Origin: JBGPQJ01 sp963709295
GTDB taxonomy: Bacteria; Chloroflexota; Anaerolineae; Anaerolineales; Villigracilaceae
NCBI GenBank assembly: GCA_963709295.1
Contig: CAVPVW010000003.1
Coordinates: 372,001 to 436,000 of the forward strand
Length of the DNA: 64,000 bases
Reading direction: 5' to 3'
Part shown: positions 28,365-37,969 of the stretch, one piece after another
Layout: every line of letters starts with the position of its first letter
How positions within the stretch are numbered: position 1 is the first letter of the stretch
Position numbers and translations under genes: made by a program
Notes under the pieces: generated by a model
What the model saw: the letters and a program-made list of their open reading frames with translations, nothing else
Told to the model about the DNA's origin: nothing
The model's database searches: none

Positions 28365-28841
28365 TCAGTCGGTAATGAATTTTCGTAAATCGCGATGGTG
28401 AATTTGGTTGTGCCTATAGACCATTTTAATCATCTCCGCCAAAGTCGATTTTCCAAGGAAGGGATGCCGGCCTTCCCGCTGCAAATCTTCGGCGGTTAGG
28501 CTTTTTACTAAGGAGATCATTTCGGAGCGTCCGCCTTGAAACAACTTCATTAGTTCCTGGCGTGAGGCGTCTTTTGTCAAATCCTGCTGCCTGGCATTAT
28601 ACCTGTCGATGTTAAAGTCTTCCGCTGCACCTTTTCCGCCAGCAAGGATTTCATTGAACAACCGGATAAACCCCTGCTCTGCCGATACGAAATGCGCCAG
28701 AACATCTCGAACGGTCCAATCCGAGTCTTCGGAATAAACCGTAATCTCCCAATTTTCGGCATCAAGGGAGCCGAAAAAAGCGATTGTTTTATCGCCTTCA
28801 GACTTAAGTCGATCCGCCAAGAAAGCAGGGGTCTCTGTCAT
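28365..28841 (-). CDS. DinB-like four-helix metal-binding protein
   Basis: This 158-residue protein fits the DinB/mycothiol maleylpyruvate isomerase N-domain superfamily: a four-helix bundle with putative metal ligands His in DVLAHFVSAEQG (near 50) and a second pair in YRHNQIHHRDLRKF near the C-terminus. Members are often thiol-dependent transferases, but the fold does not give a reaction. It sits nine bases downstream of the SDR gene. Confidence 0.7.
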   Translation of the reverse strand: MTETPAFLADRLKSEGDKTIAFFGSLDAENWEITVYSEDSDWTVRDVLAHFVSAEQGFIRLFNEILAGGKGAAEDFNIDRYNARQQDLTKDASRQELMKLFQGGRSEMISLVKSLTAEDLQREGRHPFLGKSTLAEMIKMVYRHNQIHHRDLRKFITD

Positions 28842-28850
28842 GCTATTCCG

Positions 28851-29582
28851 CTATACAAGAGAATAACCACCATCCACGACGATGGTCTGCCCGGTAATAT
28901 ATTCATTTTTTAGAAGGAATTCGATTACACCGGTAATTTCTTCCGCCTTGGCAGCCCGGCGCAAAGGGATTTTTGCCACCAGCTTCTCCCATTCACCGTC
29001 CGTCAAGGTTTTACTCGGATAAACAAACCCTGGTGCGATGGCGTTCACTCGGATATCGGGTGCCAGAGAACGTGCCAGCAGTCGCGTCAGGGATTCCACA
29101 CCAGCCTTGCTCATCACATATGTCGGGTACCCGGACCAGGTCTTATTAGCGCCTACATCCGAAATATTAATTATTGATCCGCCAGCATCCATCCGCGAAG
29201 CGGCGTATTGAGCGCACAATAAAGGAGCTCGAAGGTTCAATGCCATTTCAGAATCGAAATCTTCTGCTGCCACATTCGGCAATCGATCGGTATTCATGAC
29301 AGATGCAGAATTGATCAATACTCTTAGATTGAACTTCAAAGAGTCAATTTCATGAAATATATTTTCGATTTGGGATGGATCCCGTAAATCTGCCTTGAAT
29401 ATACTCGCTTCAACCCCCAAGGAAAGAATTTCCCTCCGGGTGCTCTCTGCTGCATCCAATGAATTGTTGTAATGAAGCGCGATTGCGTATCCCAAACGCG
29501 CCATTGCCAACGCTATTTCGCGGCCGAGACGATGCGCTGCGCCTGTAACAACCGCCAAGCGAGGTTTTTCTCCAACTATCAT
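28851..29582 (-). CDS. SDR-family oxidoreductase, pteridine-reductase-like
   Basis: This 243-residue Rossmann-fold enzyme has the cofactor loop TGAAHRLG, the NSASVMN strand (NAG motif variant), Ser in INISDVGA and the catalytic YPTYVMSKAG. The TGxxxRLG loop, rather than TGxxxGIG, is shared with FolM/pteridine reductases and suggests NADPH and perhaps dihydropterin or dihydrofolate reduction. A generic ketoreductase role is also possible. It is the first gene of the five-gene run that ends in the two moeA genes. Confidence 0.85.
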   Translation of the reverse strand: MIVGEKPRLAVVTGAAHRLGREIALAMARLGYAIALHYNNSLDAAESTRREILSLGVEASIFKADLRDPSQIENIFHEIDSLKFNLRVLINSASVMNTDRLPNVAAEDFDSEMALNLRAPLLCAQYAASRMDAGGSIINISDVGANKTWSGYPTYVMSKAGVESLTRLLARSLAPDIRVNAIAPGFVYPSKTLTDGEWEKLVAKIPLRRAAKAEEITGVIEFLLKNEYITGQTIVVDGGYSLV

Positions 29583-29598
29583 AGCAGTGTTTTACCAC

Positions 29599-29633
29599 AA
29601 AAAAGACCCTGGAGGCAAATTAGCTCCAGGGTC
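29599..29633 (-). terminator. proline dehydrogenase terminator
   Basis: A 10-bp stem, GACCCTGGAG at 29605-29614 with its complement at 29624-29633, is followed on the minus strand by six Ts (29604 to 29599). It lies 18 bases past the proline dehydrogenase stop. Confidence 0.85.
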
Positions 29634-29650
29634 AAATGGAAAAATAAACT

Positions 29651-30613
29651 TTATTTCTTGAAGAAGTTCGAAACAAAGAACCAGATATTCGCAGGGCGTT
29701 CTGCCAGCCGCCTCATAAAATAAGGATACCAATGGGTCCCGAACGGGACATAAATCCGCACTGGATATCCTTCTTTGGAAAGTTGCTCCTGAAGGTCTCG
29801 TCGAATTCCATAGAGCATCTGGAACTCCAAGCCCGCTTTAGGCAGCCCGACTTTTTCCGCATATGACTTGGCGTAGGCAATGCGTTTTACATCATGTGTC
29901 GCAATTGCCGGAATTGGAGGAATCCTGCCGTCCGCGCTTATTTCTGTTTTCCTTGCGAGGGAAGCATCAATAAGGATGGAGGCGAGTATATCAAAATTGG
30001 CATCCACGTCAGATTTTTTTGGGTAGGCCACGCTGGAAGGTTCCTTGTAAGCCCCTTTAACCAGTCTGAAACTGGTTCCCTTCTCCAACAAGCTTTTCAC
30101 ATCGTTTTCAGCACGAAACATGTACGACTGAACTGCCATGCCTACGGTCTGGACTGTAAACCCGCTAGCCAACATGGAATTATAGAGCTCGATGGTTGTA
30201 TCGGAATAAGGCAAATCTTCGATATCAATTCTCACAAAATTTCCATACTTTCGGGCACGCTCAAGGATGCGGGTGAGGTTTTCAGCGCAAAGCTTGTTAT
30301 CCATCCCCATACCGATCTGGGTCAGTTTTATGGATACATTCGATCTTATTCCAGCCTTGTTGATATCATCCAAGATGGCTATGATTCCATCTGTTGACCG
30401 GATCGCCTCTTCGGCATTGGTGGTATGCTCTCCCAGCTGATCCAGTGTGGCGTTAATCCCTCTGGAATTTAATTCAGCGACGACGCGCTCTGCATCCTCC
30501 ATGCGTTCTCCAGCCACAAATCGGGAAGCCATTCGCCAGGCGAAGCCCCATTTTGTAACAAGGTTATGAGCCCATCCGGCTTTCGATAGATAGATGAAAA
30601 AGGATCGCAACAT
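29651..30613 (-). CDS. Proline dehydrogenase
   Basis: This 320-residue FAD enzyme oxidises proline to pyrroline-5-carboxylate. It matches the stand-alone (non-PutA-fused) type: SIKLTQIGM (residue 95-103), RIDIEDLPYSDTTI, FRLVKGAYKEP (near 190), ATHDVKRI, EFQMLYGIRRDLQ and the C-terminal RIYVPFGTHWYPYFMRRLAERP. The pyrroline-5-carboxylate dehydrogenase partner is not in the window. It is divergent from ctaA. Confidence 0.95.
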   Translation of the reverse strand: MLRSFFIYLSKAGWAHNLVTKWGFAWRMASRFVAGERMEDAERVVAELNSRGINATLDQLGEHTTNAEEAIRSTDGIIAILDDINKAGIRSNVSIKLTQIGMGMDNKLCAENLTRILERARKYGNFVRIDIEDLPYSDTTIELYNSMLASGFTVQTVGMAVQSYMFRAENDVKSLLEKGTSFRLVKGAYKEPSSVAYPKKSDVDANFDILASILIDASLARKTEISADGRIPPIPAIATHDVKRIAYAKSYAEKVGLPKAGLEFQMLYGIRRDLQEQLSKEGYPVRIYVPFGTHWYPYFMRRLAERPANIWFFVSNFFKK

Positions 30614-30754
30614 ATCTGTCTCTCCCTAAAACACTGAATAGATTGTGAAAATTTACACGAACATATTGTAGCATATAAGTCAAAAGTCAATTGTGTTATA
30701 CTTTTTTTCGCTTTTCTGCACATAGTAAGAATATGCATCAATTTCAGGTGACGT

Positions 30755-31696
30755 ATGCACCGATTCGCGAAATTTTGCTGGTTCGTCCTCGCTTGGACCA
30801 TTCTGGTTATCCTTTGGGGTGCTTATGTAAGAGCTACGGGCTCAGGCGCAGGTTGTGGCAGCCATTGGCCGCTGTGCAATGGAATGATTATTCCCCGATC
30901 CGAGCAAGTCGAAACGTCCATCGAATTTACCCACAGGTTGCTTAGTGGGGTCGCCCTCCTTCTGATATTTGTTATGTTAATTTGGGGATGGAAGGTTTCC
31001 GAAAAGGGTCATCCTGTTCGCAATGGTCTTATTGCATCTGCTGTTTTGATCATCACCGAAGCTTTGCTTGGCGCAGGTCTTGTACTATTCGAGCTCGTCA
31101 CCACCAACCAGTCTGTCGCACGCGCAGTAGTCATGGCATTCCACCTGCTCAACACATTTCTCCTTCTTGCCGCGATCACTCTTTCTGCCTGGTGGGCAAG
31201 CGGTGGAAAGCCGATTATGTTGAAAAACCAGGGAAATATCACCCTTCTACTAATTTTGGCATTAGTCGGTGTGGCGCTTATCGGGATGACTGGCGCTATC
31301 ACCGCCCTGGGAGACACACTGTTTCCTGCCGAAAGCCTTGTCCAGGGACTTGAGCAAGATTCTGATGCCAACGCTCATTTTCTTATCCGGTTAAGGATCT
31401 ATCACCCGCTCATTGCAATCCTTGTGGGGGCATATATTTTATATCTCGCTAAATACTTACGAAACCGCGAGGCTGAAAATACTTCACGCAAGTTAGGTTC
31501 AGCATTGTTCGTTCTAATTCTGATACAATGGGCAGCCGGGCTCGTGAATGTCATCCTGCTTGCTCCTGTCCCGATGCAGATTATTCATCTCCTGATCGCA
31601 GACCTGGTCTGGATTACCCTGGTGCTATTTGCGGCTGCGACGCTTTCGCATATGCCCGGTGATAAGAAACCAGATCCGATTCTTGAGGCTGTGTGA
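30755..31696 (+). CDS. ctaA: Heme A synthase CtaA
   Basis: CtaA oxidises the methyl group of heme O to make heme A for the oxidase. The 313-residue protein has eight helices in two four-helix halves. The first shows GSGAGCGSHWPLCNG (Cys pair near residues 34 and 41) and IEFTHRLLSG, with further His in VMAFHLLNTF; the second has RIYHPLIAILVG and MQIIHLLIADLVW. The ATG at 30755 has AGGTG just upstream. It lies 10 kb from the oxidase operon that needs its product, and its stop overlaps the next start by four bases. Confidence 0.93.
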   Translation: MHRFAKFCWFVLAWTILVILWGAYVRATGSGAGCGSHWPLCNGMIIPRSEQVETSIEFTHRLLSGVALLLIFVMLIWGWKVSEKGHPVRNGLIASAVLIITEALLGAGLVLFELVTTNQSVARAVVMAFHLLNTFLLLAAITLSAWWASGGKPIMLKNQGNITLLLILALVGVALIGMTGAITALGDTLFPAESLVQGLEQDSDANAHFLIRLRIYHPLIAILVGAYILYLAKYLRNREAENTSRKLGSALFVLILIQWAAGLVNVILLAPVPMQIIHLLIADLVWITLVLFAAATLSHMPGDKKPDPILEAV

Positions 31697-33180
31697 GAAA
31701 AAGAGAGACTTCCTACTTATCCCGCTGGTTTTCGCTTGCGCTAATTGTTATTGCAGTCGTGCTTTTAATATTCCAATTGGTGACTTATAGCAGGCTGCGG
31801 ACCTACTACCCTCCCGGGATGACCATTGCCGGCATCAAAGTCGGCGGTACAGATCCGCAAACAGCTAGCCAGCGCATACTTCAAGTGTACGCCAATACAC
31901 CTGTTGAGATCCGCCTCGGGGATCAAATCGTTCAAATGGATCCATCAAGCGCGGGATATGAGATCAACCTGGATTCGATGCTTGCAGCAGCGGATTATGA
32001 AAGAACAGGTGGCGCCTTTTGGCTCGGATTTTGGGACTACCTAATAAATCGCCAACCTGCCCCCGCTGTAATCCCTTTAATCGATGCTCTCAACCGCGAA
32101 CAACTTGACGCTTATCTTTTGAACGAAATCGCAGCGCGATACGATACGCCAGCCATTCCAGCTCAACCGGTGGCCGGGAGTACACAATTTCAAACCGGTG
32201 CCCCAGGCCAATCGCTAGATATTGAGCGTGCAGCAGTTTTGATCGAGGATGCATTGCGTTCGTCATCAAACCGCTCGGTTACCTTGCCGTTTTCAGATGT
32301 CAGACCGCCTCGGCCATCGGTAGAAAACCTGCAAATACAAATACAGCAAATAATCGATCTGGCCGGATTCGACGGGATTGTTGGTTTCTATCTCAAAGAT
32401 TTGCAGTCTGGCGAAGTTCTCCACTTCGCCTACCAGGATGGAGAATTTAAATCGGTCGACCCAGATGTGGCTTTCACCGCTTCGAGTACGATCAAAATTC
32501 CCATCATGATTTCGACTTACAAGAACTCAGGTCCAGCGTTGGATGAGCAAACAAGAGATCTCATCCTGGACATGATCACAAAATCTGAGAATCCCCAATC
32601 TGATGCATTGATGGCCAAACTCGATGAATACCGTGGACCCCTGATCGTTACCGAGACCCTTAGGCAGCTTGGGATCGAAAACACTTATATTGCCGGTTAC
32701 TTCAAGGAAGGCGCTTTCCTTCTCGAGAACATTACGACACCCGCGAATTCTCGAACGGATGTGTCCACTAATCCTGACGCTTATAATCAGGTCACGCCTT
32801 CGGATATTGGAACCATCCTTGAAGACCTTTACCAATGCTCGGTAACGGGGGGAGGCGCACTAATCGCAGCCTTTCCGGGGAAAATTGATAAGGCAGCCTG
32901 CCAGGAAATGATCGATTTTCTAAAACAGGACAGGATCGGCGTTTTGATCGAAGCCGGCGTCCCAGAGGGGACTCAACTCGCCCACAAGCACGGCTGGATA
33001 AGCGGTCCATCGGGAATTATTCAAAACATCAGCGACGCTGCCATTGTTTATACTCCAGGCGGGAACTATATCCTTGCAATTTATGTATACCATCCCGTTC
33101 AAGCCATCTGGGAGCCTGTGTCGGAAATGATTGCGAAGATTTCCGAAGCATCCTATAACTATTTTAATATTTCAGATTGA
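31693..33180 (+). CDS. Membrane-anchored beta-lactamase-fold serine hydrolase
   Basis: The 495-residue protein starts with one helix (about 12-32), followed by a peptidoglycan-binding_4-like domain as in VanW/YoaR proteins (YPPGMTIAGIKVGG), then from about residue 220 a class A beta-lactamase-like domain. The latter has SxxK as SSTIK near 264, SEN near 298 and a KHG triad near 432 in place of KTG. Such enzymes act on cell-wall peptides or as beta-lactamases; the cell-wall N-domain favours a housekeeping envelope role. The GTG start overlaps ctaA by four bases. Confidence 0.8.
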   Translation: MRKRETSYLSRWFSLALIVIAVVLLIFQLVTYSRLRTYYPPGMTIAGIKVGGTDPQTASQRILQVYANTPVEIRLGDQIVQMDPSSAGYEINLDSMLAAADYERTGGAFWLGFWDYLINRQPAPAVIPLIDALNREQLDAYLLNEIAARYDTPAIPAQPVAGSTQFQTGAPGQSLDIERAAVLIEDALRSSSNRSVTLPFSDVRPPRPSVENLQIQIQQIIDLAGFDGIVGFYLKDLQSGEVLHFAYQDGEFKSVDPDVAFTASSTIKIPIMISTYKNSGPALDEQTRDLILDMITKSENPQSDALMAKLDEYRGPLIVTETLRQLGIENTYIAGYFKEGAFLLENITTPANSRTDVSTNPDAYNQVTPSDIGTILEDLYQCSVTGGGALIAAFPGKIDKAACQEMIDFLKQDRIGVLIEAGVPEGTQLAHKHGWISGPSGIIQNISDAAIVYTPGGNYILAIYVYHPVQAIWEPVSEMIAKISEASYNYFNISD

Positions 33181-33189
33181 TATCCTGCG

Positions 33190-33888
33190 ATGAGCGATGC
33201 ATTAAACCTTTATCGTCTGCAACAATTGGACACACGCCTGGCTCAAATCGAATCCAGGCAAAAAACCATCGCTGAAGCCCTAACTTCTAATGCGCAAATG
33301 CAGGAAGCAAAATCGATTTTGGAATCGACCGCCGGAAGGAAGCAAGCGGTTTCGCACGAATTAAAGCAAAAAGAAAATGATGCTGCCGAAAAAAGGGCAA
33401 AAATCGACCAGATTGAATCTAATCTTTATGCGGGGAACATCCATAATCCAAAGGAATTGCAGGGCTTGCAAGCGGAACTCGACTCGCTGAAACGAAACCT
33501 TGCCTCGCTTGAAGACCAGGAACTCCAGGAAATGCTGGCCTTCGACACTTTACAGGATGAATACAAAATCGCATCTGAGAAATATGCTGAAATTCTCAAT
33601 CGAGTCACCCTGGAAAACAAGGACCTGTTAATTGAACAAAGTAATTTGCAGAAGGAAGCAGAGCGTTTAAACGTGGAGCGTCAAGCAACAACGCAGTCAA
33701 TCGAAAACAAACATTTATCCCTCTATAATGAGATTCGAGAACAGCGGCATGGAATTGCAGTAACGACTATAACCGACAACTCCTGCGATTCCTGCGGAGC
33801 GGTATTGACCCCTGCGCAGCAGCAGTCTGCACACCATTCCCATCAATTGTACCGATGCCTTTCATGTGGAAGGTTCATTTACTCGTAA
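33190..33888 (+). CDS. Coiled-coil C4 zinc-ribbon protein (DUF164 type)
   Basis: About 190 residues of charged coiled coil (LYRLQQLDTRLAQIESRQK onwards) lead into a four-Cys zinc ribbon, CDSCG near 201 and CLSCG near 225. This matches the widespread bacterial family formerly called DUF164, whose molecular role is not firmly established; nucleic-acid binding is often assumed. It lies nine bases after the serine hydrolase and is probably in the same operon as ctaA. Confidence 0.85.
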   Translation: MSDALNLYRLQQLDTRLAQIESRQKTIAEALTSNAQMQEAKSILESTAGRKQAVSHELKQKENDAAEKRAKIDQIESNLYAGNIHNPKELQGLQAELDSLKRNLASLEDQELQEMLAFDTLQDEYKIASEKYAEILNRVTLENKDLLIEQSNLQKEAERLNVERQATTQSIENKHLSLYNEIREQRHGIAVTTITDNSCDSCGAVLTPAQQQSAHHSHQLYRCLSCGRFIYS

Positions 33889-33971
33889 ACTGCTCCAGGG
33901 CGGACTAACAATCCCCTTTCAAGGGGGCAAAGTCAAAACACAACCGAATAATTCCATAATAAAATAGACCT

Positions 33972-36555
33972 ATGTTCCCGGGTTTCCGAGTCGAGTTTGA
34001 TTTGCTTTCATTGATATTGGGTGCCATATTGGCCACGGTTTTTTGGTGGTTGATCCAATTCTTGCGCCCGCAATGGAAACAATTTCGCGAAAGCCTTAGA
34101 AAGAAAAAGGGCAAGGAAGTCGAAAAGCCATCAAAGGGACTTGAGGACAGGTATCGCAAGCTTGTCATGAGACAAGTACAGTCGATGCACATGGCAGCAT
34201 CCCTGTTTTCTTTGGATGAGATCGTCATCCCCCCATTACTTTTGGCACCGCCGGCCCGCATCGAACCAGGCATGACCCATGCAGAAGAGGATGTGGTCAG
34301 CCAAACGCTTCCATACATGCCAGCGTTTCCTGAACTTGCTGCCGCATACAGGGCATCGAGCTTCTCGCTTGCCCAGGCCCTAGCAGGGAATACAAATCTT
34401 GTGCTGATCGGACAACCTGGTTCTGGAAAAACTGTTGCATTAGCCCACTTCGCAAATCAGCTGATAAACCGAGCGCCTGAGACCAGCCATCTCAGAGGAT
34501 ACCTTCCATTTATCGCTCACATCAGCGACCTTGATATTCCTCCAAAATCAAACGACTTGATTTATTCCATTACCGATATCCTTTCAGAGCAGGCATCGGT
34601 ATTCGATGCAGGGCGGATGCCAAAATTTGTTAGGCAGATCTTCGAGAACGGACAGGCCATTCTTCTGCTTGACGGGCTCGATGAGCTTGCCCCTGAAGCT
34701 CTCAGGCAGGTCAGCGATTATGTAAAGCAAGTAATAAAGAATTACCCAAAAACGAAGGTGGTAGCAACCGGTACGCCGGAGTATATTGACGGGTTTTTCA
34801 ACATGGGTTTTTCACCCCTCGTGGTCCTTCCCTGGGGCATTGATCAACAAAAAGATTTTCTCGATAAATGGGCCAATCTATGGACCAGATTTATTTCAAA
34901 CGAGGCATGGGCACAATCCTCTGTCCTCAGTGTCGACCCGGTCCTTTTGAACCAATGGCTGAGAACCGACGTGGTCAATCTTACGCCACTCGAATTCACA
35001 TTAAAAACATGGGGGGCTTATGCAGGCGATATCCGCGGGTCGCGCCCCATGGACTTCGTGGAAACGCATGTCCGCCGAATGATGCCCGCCGGGATTCCCC
35101 TCGAGGCATTGGGAGTCCTTGGGTATCAAGTCATCGCCAACACTTCAACGATTTTCGACAGCCACAAAGGAAAGTCGTGGATAAAGTCCTTTGAGCCCGC
35201 CGATGAGGAAAATGCAAGTACATCCGATTTCTGCGGAAGCCAGTAATTCAGATACGCCACCTGTCAATCCGGACGAAATAATCGTTGATCAATTTGAAAG
35301 CACACAACAAAAGAAAACGAAAAAGAAAGGCGGTGCAAAAGCGCCTGCACCTAAAGCCAGCTTGCTCTCCAAGCTGACGGATAGCGGGCTGCTCGAAAAC
35401 CGCCGTAATGGACGCATACGTTTTGTTCATCTGACCTTTGGAGGGATTCTTGCCGGGGAAGTAATGAATTCGGCCTCCGCGTCGGTTATCCTCAACCAGG
35501 AGCCATGGAGTGGGCGCAGCCTGGCGTTAAATTCTTTCGCAGCCAAGGGCGATGCGTCCGAGATGGTGACCACATTGCTTTCGCAACAAGATGAAATGCT
35601 GGATCGAAATAAATTAATCGCAGGGCGATTCTTACGAGATGCTCCCAGGCAGGCCTCCTGGCGTTCAAAGGTGATGTCCGCTCTGGTGGAGTTGATAAAG
35701 ACTGACAAGCCGGTAGCACTTCGAATGCAGGCAATCGCTTCCATCGCCTTAAGCGAAGATCAAACCGGATCGATGCTGTTCAGGCAGCTCCTGCAATTAT
35801 CAGATAAGGATATTCGGTGCATGGCCGTACTGGCCAGCGGCGCTATTCGAGATAATAAATCAACCGATCAATTGATAGCATTAATCGGAGACATCAACCC
35901 ACAAGTTCAACATGCGGCATGCCTTGCGCTGGTATCCATTGGCACATCTCAATCCCTAGAGGCAGTCGCTCGTGCACTGCTTCGGGGAGACGAGGGTTTA
36001 CGCAGAGCAGCTGCCGAATCACTCTCAAACAACCGCGTCGAAGGACATGCCGCCCTGATGGAAGGCAGCAGCGCCAAGGATATTCTCCTCCGGCGAGCGG
36101 TGGTCTATGGACTGGCAAGACTCCACGAGAAGTGGGTCACTGAAATTCTTGAGAAAATCCAGGTGGAAGATGAGCAATGGGTGGTCAGAAATGCGGCTGT
36201 CGAGGTGCTTGAATCAAGGACCAGGGTAAGCCCGCGTGTCCCCAGAAAACTGCAATCACCCCACGAAGCCCCATGGCTGATAGAATATGCTGGCAAGTAT
36301 GGCGTTGGGATTGCTCCCGGCGCGCCTACAACGGACCTGCTTCTTCGGGCACTGAAGAGTGAGAAGGAAGAAGAACGCCTGGCAGCCTTGGGTTACTTGA
36401 AGTACATGCCATCCGAGAGCGTTATGAGCGGGCTCTATCAAATCTTCTTCTCGACTGATGATGCGCCAATGAAGGAAACTATATACCTGATCCTATGGGA
36501 ATTTGCACTGGGAGGGATTAAAATTCCTTCTCCGATGCAGTACGGGCTGGGCTAA
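33972..36555 (+). CDS. Membrane-anchored NACHT ATPase with HEAT repeats (frameshifted)
   Basis: An N-terminal helix (residues 10-30) and a basic linker precede a STAND/NACHT NTPase: Walker A in IGQPGSGKT near 145, Walker B in ILLLDGLDEL near 233. The first frame ends at 35246. The next frame supplies the expected continuation: DSGLLENRRNGRIRFVHLTFGGILAGE, a winged-helix end common in NACHT proteins, then HEAT-like repeats (DIRCMAVLASGAIRD, NPQVQHAACLALVSIG, GLRRAAAESLSNN) to 36555. Removing one T at 35228-35230 joins them within an acidic Ser-rich linker. NACHT proteins are signal-responsive ATPases, some of them antiviral; the role here is unknown. A short independent second gene is less likely. 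Confidence 0.8.
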
Positions 36556-36607
36556 GCCAAATTCTCTGCGGTGTGTTCCTCAGGGAATTCAGTCAAAGGA
36601 TTTCAAT

Positions 36608-37960
36608 ATGCTTATAATCCATGCAACACTCGTAACCTGGGAAAAACCTAACCGGATCCTGGCGGATCATGGATTGTTCATCGGGCAGGATGGAAAAATT
36701 GAGGACATAGGTCCTTCTCGTGAAATCATAGCCCGCCATCCTGGGGCTCTTCTCCTGGATGCGCAATCTCAGCTTGTACTCCCTGGAAATATTTGCGCGC
36801 ACACCCATTTTTATGGAGCTTTTGCAAGAGGCATGGCTGTACACGGGAAACCGCCCATTGCGTTTCCGGATATCCTTAAACAGCTATGGTGGCCTCTGGA
36901 TCAAGCCCTGTCCGAAGATGACATCCGATATTCAACATTGGTATGCCTGGTAGATGCCATCAGGCATGGAACGACAACCTTATTTGATCATCACGCATCC
37001 CCGAACTTTATAGACGGATCCTTGGATGTTATCGCCGAATCGGTTCAGCAATCCGGACTAAGGGCGGTGCTGTGTTATGAAGTAACCGATCGCGGAGGAA
37101 AAGAAAAAGCAAGTGCAGGTATAAATGAAAATGTGCGTTTTATAAAAAAGGTTGCCAACAACAGGACTCCGCATTTGGCTGCCACTTTCGGGCTTCATGC
37201 GCCGTTGACGTTATCAGATAGGACGCTTGATTCCTGCCTGGCAGCTCACCCGTCCCATGGCGGATTTCACACCCATCTCTCTGAGAGTCTCTGGGACGCC
37301 AGACAAGTGAAAAAGGACGGTCACGGGACGCCGACCGGTTGGTTTAAGAAGCATGGCATCTTGGGACCGAAATCCATCGCAGCGCATTTTGTCCACTCAA
37401 CAAAAGCTGAGCGAAAAATGATTGCCGAATCGGGCACATGGATCACCCACCAGCCGCGGTCCAACATGAACAACGGTGTCGGAGTCGCACCGGTGGAGGA
37501 GTTACTTGACGCAGGGATTAAAGTCTGCCTAGGGAATGACGGATTTTCAAATAATATGTACGAGGAATGGAACGCTGCTTATTTGCTCCCGAAATCCCAT
37601 CAAAAAGACCCGCGCGCGATGCATGGTTATAAAATTGTGGATATCGGAATTTACAACAATGCTGCTCTGGCTAACACGTTTTTCCCCGTAGAACTTGGAG
37701 CCATTAAACCAGGCGCGGCTGCGGATCTGGTTTTCATAGACTACAACCCGTACACAGAATTGAGCGATGGGAATCTACCCTGGCACATCTTGTTCGGCTT
37801 TCGATCCGGGATGGTGACGACAACCATCGTCAACGGCAAGGTCTTGATGAGGAACAGAGAACTGACCACCCTGGATGAAGATCAGATCATGCGGCGTTCC
37901 AGAGAATTGTCAGTCCAGGTCTGGAAAAGGTACGATAAGCAATTTAAATCATCTCGTTAG
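36608..37960 (+). CDS. ssnA: SsnA-type aminohydrolase
   Basis: This 450-residue metal-dependent amidohydrolase closely resembles SsnA, the putative aminohydrolase encoded beside XdhD-type molybdenum hydroxylases in E. coli. Metal ligands are visible: AHTHFYG near residue 65, FGLHAPLTLS, GFHTHLSE and LGNDGFSNNM. IRHGTTTLFDHHASPN and LWWPLD are family signatures. Deamination of a purine-like substrate is probable but unproven. The ATG at 36608 has AAAGGA seven bases upstream. It lies nine bases before npdG and so heads the F420 gene run. Confidence 0.85.
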   Translation: MLIIHATLVTWEKPNRILADHGLFIGQDGKIEDIGPSREIIARHPGALLLDAQSQLVLPGNICAHTHFYGAFARGMAVHGKPPIAFPDILKQLWWPLDQALSEDDIRYSTLVCLVDAIRHGTTTLFDHHASPNFIDGSLDVIAESVQQSGLRAVLCYEVTDRGGKEKASAGINENVRFIKKVANNRTPHLAATFGLHAPLTLSDRTLDSCLAAHPSHGGFHTHLSESLWDARQVKKDGHGTPTGWFKKHGILGPKSIAAHFVHSTKAERKMIAESGTWITHQPRSNMNNGVGVAPVEELLDAGIKVCLGNDGFSNNMYEEWNAAYLLPKSHQKDPRAMHGYKIVDIGIYNNAALANTFFPVELGAIKPGAAADLVFIDYNPYTELSDGNLPWHILFGFRSGMVTTTIVNGKVLMRNRELTTLDEDQIMRRSRELSVQVWKRYDKQFKSSR

Positions 37961-37969
37961 GATACTCAC

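Noticed and set aside
30661..30710. TTGACTTTTGACT tandem -35-like boxes with TGCTACAAT on the minus strand ahead of proline dehydrogenase
   Set aside because: The spacing from the first box is only 14 bases and from the second 7, so neither fits a standard promoter; it may be an extended -10 element, but I could not support it.
33913..33926. CCCCTT-TC-AAGGGG hairpin before the NACHT gene
   Set aside because: A 6-bp stem with a 2-base loop is too small to call a terminator, and no T-tract follows.
35191..35246. Overlapping independent gene with TTG start after the NACHT gene
   Set aside because: The downstream frame starts with the acidic linker and winged-helix end expected inside the NACHT protein, so I treat both as one broken gene.
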